The notes under the pieces: generated by a model
The model's database searches: none
The model's input: only the letters and a program-made list of their open reading frames with translations
Told to the model about the DNA's origin: nothing
Assembly: GCA_947372405.1 (NCBI GenBank)
Contig: CANBTO010000029.1
Location: 1-19,300, forward strand
DNA length: 19,300 nucleotides
DNA from: Verrucomicrobiaceae bacterium
GTDB taxonomy: Bacteria; Verrucomicrobiota; Verrucomicrobiae; Verrucomicrobiales; Akkermansiaceae
Reading direction: 5' to 3'
In this document: positions 17,826 through 19,300 of the stretch, in pieces
Layout: each line of letters starts with the position of its first letter
How positions within the stretch are numbered: position 1 is the stretch's first letter
Made by a program: the position numbers and the translations under genes

Positions 17826-18805
17826 GGGTTCTTCGCCGTTTGGATCTCCGCCGGTCGTTTCGGCCATTGGAACAGGAACCTCATGGTTTCAGCGAAGCGG
17901 CCTTCGATCGGATCCTCGGGCGCGAGCACGCGCAACCGGCTCGCCGTGTCGGCGAAACGCACTTCGGAAAAACGGCCGATCCATTCGCCGTCCACCTCCA
18001 CCGCCACTTCGCGGTCCGCATGCACGGTGAATCCCTCGGTCTGGAAATACGTCGTCGATTCCATCAGGTCGATCCCGCCGAGCGCCAGTCCGCGCAGCGA
18101 ATCGAGCACCAGCTTGTAGCCGGCCTCCTTGTAAACCAGCACGTCGAGCTTCGAGTCCTGGTTGTCCGCGTTGCGGAAAAACTTGAAGTGCCCGCCGTAG
18201 AGCGAGCCGTTGCCCGCCAGCACCGCCACACCCTTTTCGCGCCTGCCGTCCGCGCATACGACCTCCATCATCGGCGGGCTTTCCCCCAGCACCTTCACCC
18301 CGGCTAACAGATACGCCAGCGGCCCGAGCATCTTCTTGGATTCCCAGGTGGTCTCCTCGATGACCGTCGCGTCGAAGCCCACACCCGCCATCTGCACGAA
18401 GGGCGAGCCGTTCGCCTCGAACAAATCCACCTCCCGCACGAAGCCGCGCTCGATCACCCCGAATGCGCGCTCCATCGAATCGAAGGGGATGCCCATCTCG
18501 CGGGCGAACACGTTCATCGTTCCCGCAGGAAGCACGCCGAGCGTGGTGGACGATCCTGCAAGGCCCCTGACCACCTCGTTGAGAGTGCCGTCACCACCAG
18601 CCACGACGACTACCGGTTCGCCTTCTCCGGCGAAACGCGCCGCGAGTTCGCGTGCCTCCCCGGCATGATTGGTGGCGAACATCGCAAAGCGGTTCGCGTG
18701 GTTCATGATGAAGCGCAGCACCTTTCCGCCCTTCTGGCTGCGTGCCTTCGGATTGAAGATGAGCGGATACCGGCGCAGTTGCTCCATGGCCGATTCTTCA
18801 CCCAT
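17822..18805 (-). CDS. Diacylglycerol/sphingosine-kinase-like lipid kinase (YegS/DgkB type)
   Basis: This 327-residue soluble lipid kinase of the DAGK catalytic-domain family should phosphorylate a lipid hydroxyl with ATP at the inner membrane face. The phosphate-loop signature VVVVAGGDGTLNEVVRGLAG is at about 65-84. LGVLPAGTMNVFAREMGIP follows it, and MAGVGFDATVIEET lies in the C-terminal lobe. The N-terminus has PLIFNPKARSQKGG, as usual in the family. The ATG at 18805 has GGAG about 13 bases upstream; ATG 18787 (MEQLRRYPL) is the alternative. It is the first gene of a two-gene unit with sanA, joined by an ATGA overlap, which suggests a shared envelope role. The lipid substrate is not evident. 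Confidence 0.87.
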   Translation of the reverse strand: MGEESAMEQLRRYPLIFNPKARSQKGGKVLRFIMNHANRFAMFATNHAGEARELAARFAGEGEPVVVVAGGDGTLNEVVRGLAGSSTTLGVLPAGTMNVFAREMGIPFDSMERAFGVIERGFVREVDLFEANGSPFVQMAGVGFDATVIEETTWESKKMLGPLAYLLAGVKVLGESPPMMEVVCADGRREKGVAVLAGNGSLYGGHFKFFRNADNQDSKLDVLVYKEAGYKLVLDSLRGLALGGIDLMESTTYFQTEGFTVHADREVAVEVDGEWIGRFSEVRFADTASRLRVLAPEDPIEGRFAETMRFLFQWPKRPAEIQTAKNP

Positions 18806-18851
18806 GCCAGCCAGCTCCGCAACCCGATTCCTAGTGCCGGCAGCAAGGAAG

Positions 18852-18869
18852 GGCGATCTCCGAATCGCC
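18852..18869. repeat. Palindrome GGCGAT-CTCCGA-ATCGCC
   Basis: Perfect six-pair stem with loop CTCCGA. On the opposite strand the loop reads TCGGAG, close to the ACGGAG loop of the palindrome 50 bases downstream, although the stems are unrelated. Confidence 0.55.
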
Positions 18870-18921
18870 GGCGCCTATCGAAAAACACCCTCGCATGGCA
18901 TCATCGACTTGTCATTGACCA

Positions 18922-18941
18922 CAGCGGAACGGAGTCCGCTG
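18922..18941. repeat. Palindrome CAGCGGA-ACGGAG-TCCGCTG
   Basis: Perfect seven-pair stem with a six-base loop, 61 bases upstream of the rsgA start. There is no T-run, so it is not a typical terminator. It shares the CGGAG core with the palindromes in the RAYT ends and at 11861-11880. Confidence 0.55.
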
Positions 18942-19002
18942 CTCCTTCTCACCCCAAAGCCGGAATCGACAGCGCCACATCCAGCGCTAGGCTGTGCGGC
19001 GG

Positions 19003-19300
19003 ATGACCCTCAAGGAACTCGGTTGGAATCCGGAATTCGAAATCGCCTTCGCGCCCCACCGCGCGAAAGGCTGGGTCCCCGCACGCCTGATCCGCGAGTC
19101 GCCCATCAACTTCGGCGCGTTTCTCGAAGGCGGCGAGGAAATCGACGTCATCCTCTGCGGGCGCGTCTGGCATGAGGCCGCCTGCGATGCCGACCTGCCC
19201 GCCGTCGGCGACTGGGTGGCGCTGGAGCTTGGCAACGAAAACCAGGACCACGTGATCCGCGCCACGCTGCCGAGGAAATCGTGCTTCTCGCGCAAGATGC
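19003..19300 (+). CDS. rsgA: Ribosome small-subunit GTPase RsgA, N-terminal part
   Basis: The first 99 codons of RsgA run off the window end. RsgA is a circularly permuted GTPase that checks and matures the 30S subunit. The visible part is the N-terminal region and OB-fold: MTLKELGWNPEF at the start, then GRVWHEAACDADLPAVGDWVALELG and ATLPRKSCFSRKM. These match the family pattern of LGW, PAVGDWV and LPR.S.FSRK. The GTPase motifs lie beyond position 19300. ATG 19003 is the natural start, with GGCGG just before it. With rsmC and rsuA it is the third 30S-related gene within 4 kb. Confidence 0.85.
   Translation, partial: MTLKELGWNPEFEIAFAPHRAKGWVPARLIRESPINFGAFLEGGEEIDVILCGRVWHEAACDADLPAVGDWVALELGNENQDHVIRATLPRKSCFSRKM

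Larger units (their letters stand above)
18806..19002. promoter_or_regulatory. Divergent intergenic region with two CGGAG-core palindromes
   Basis: These 197 bases between the lipid-kinase and rsgA starts should hold both promoters. No clear promoter hexamers are seen. Two well-formed palindromes occupy it (18852-18869 and 18922-18941). Confidence 0.4.

Overview
The window is GC-rich bacterial chromosome. It most likely comes from a verrucomicrobium near the Luteolibacter/Verrucomicrobiales group. The clues are a Tat-exported GH116 enzyme carrying a levanase-type insert, an MGH1/GH63-type glucosidase, a tandem-repeat protein with the W-rich repeats common in that phylum, a RAYT transposase with palindromic repeats, and few clear Shine-Dalgarno sites. 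The phylum is inferred from family resemblance, not from a marker gene.

Layout, left to right. At 1-880 is the 3' part of gltD (glutamate synthase small subunit). At about 957-1923 is a mobile-element patch: a complete RAYT unit (two inverted composite ends around a Y1/HUH transposase) followed by a 214 bp internally deleted, MITE-like copy. At 2002-2745 is a small exported protein of unknown function with lower GC. At 2769-5444 (-) is a large GH63/MGH1-like glycosidase. At 5623-6207 (+) is an NADPH-dependent FMN reductase. At 6310-7575 (+) is an anchored repeat protein. At 7602-10573 (-) is a tight four-gene operon: membrane protein, trmL, DUF4013-like membrane protein, alkC-like DNA glycosylase. 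At 10664-11860 (-) is an ArsP/DUF318 permease with a cysteine-pair tail. At 11955-15023 (-) is the GH116 enzyme. At 15344-17147 (+) is an rsmC-rsuA pair, both predicted to modify 16S rRNA. At 17154-18805 (-) is a lipid-kinase/sanA pair with ATGA overlap. At 19003-19300 (+) is the start of rsgA, the GTPase that matures the 30S subunit.

No phage, CRISPR, toxin-antitoxin or defence island is visible, and most genes are housekeeping or carbohydrate-related. The most unusual signal is not a gene. It is a short dispersed DNA word, CTAACA (fuller form TCTAACA), which accounts for nearly every CTAA tetranucleotide in the window. It lies in several reading frames and on both strands, at about one copy per 0.9 kb, and is absent from the mobile-element patch. 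A second recurring theme is palindromes of unrelated stem sequence that share the core CGGAG, both in the RAYT ends and at other sites.
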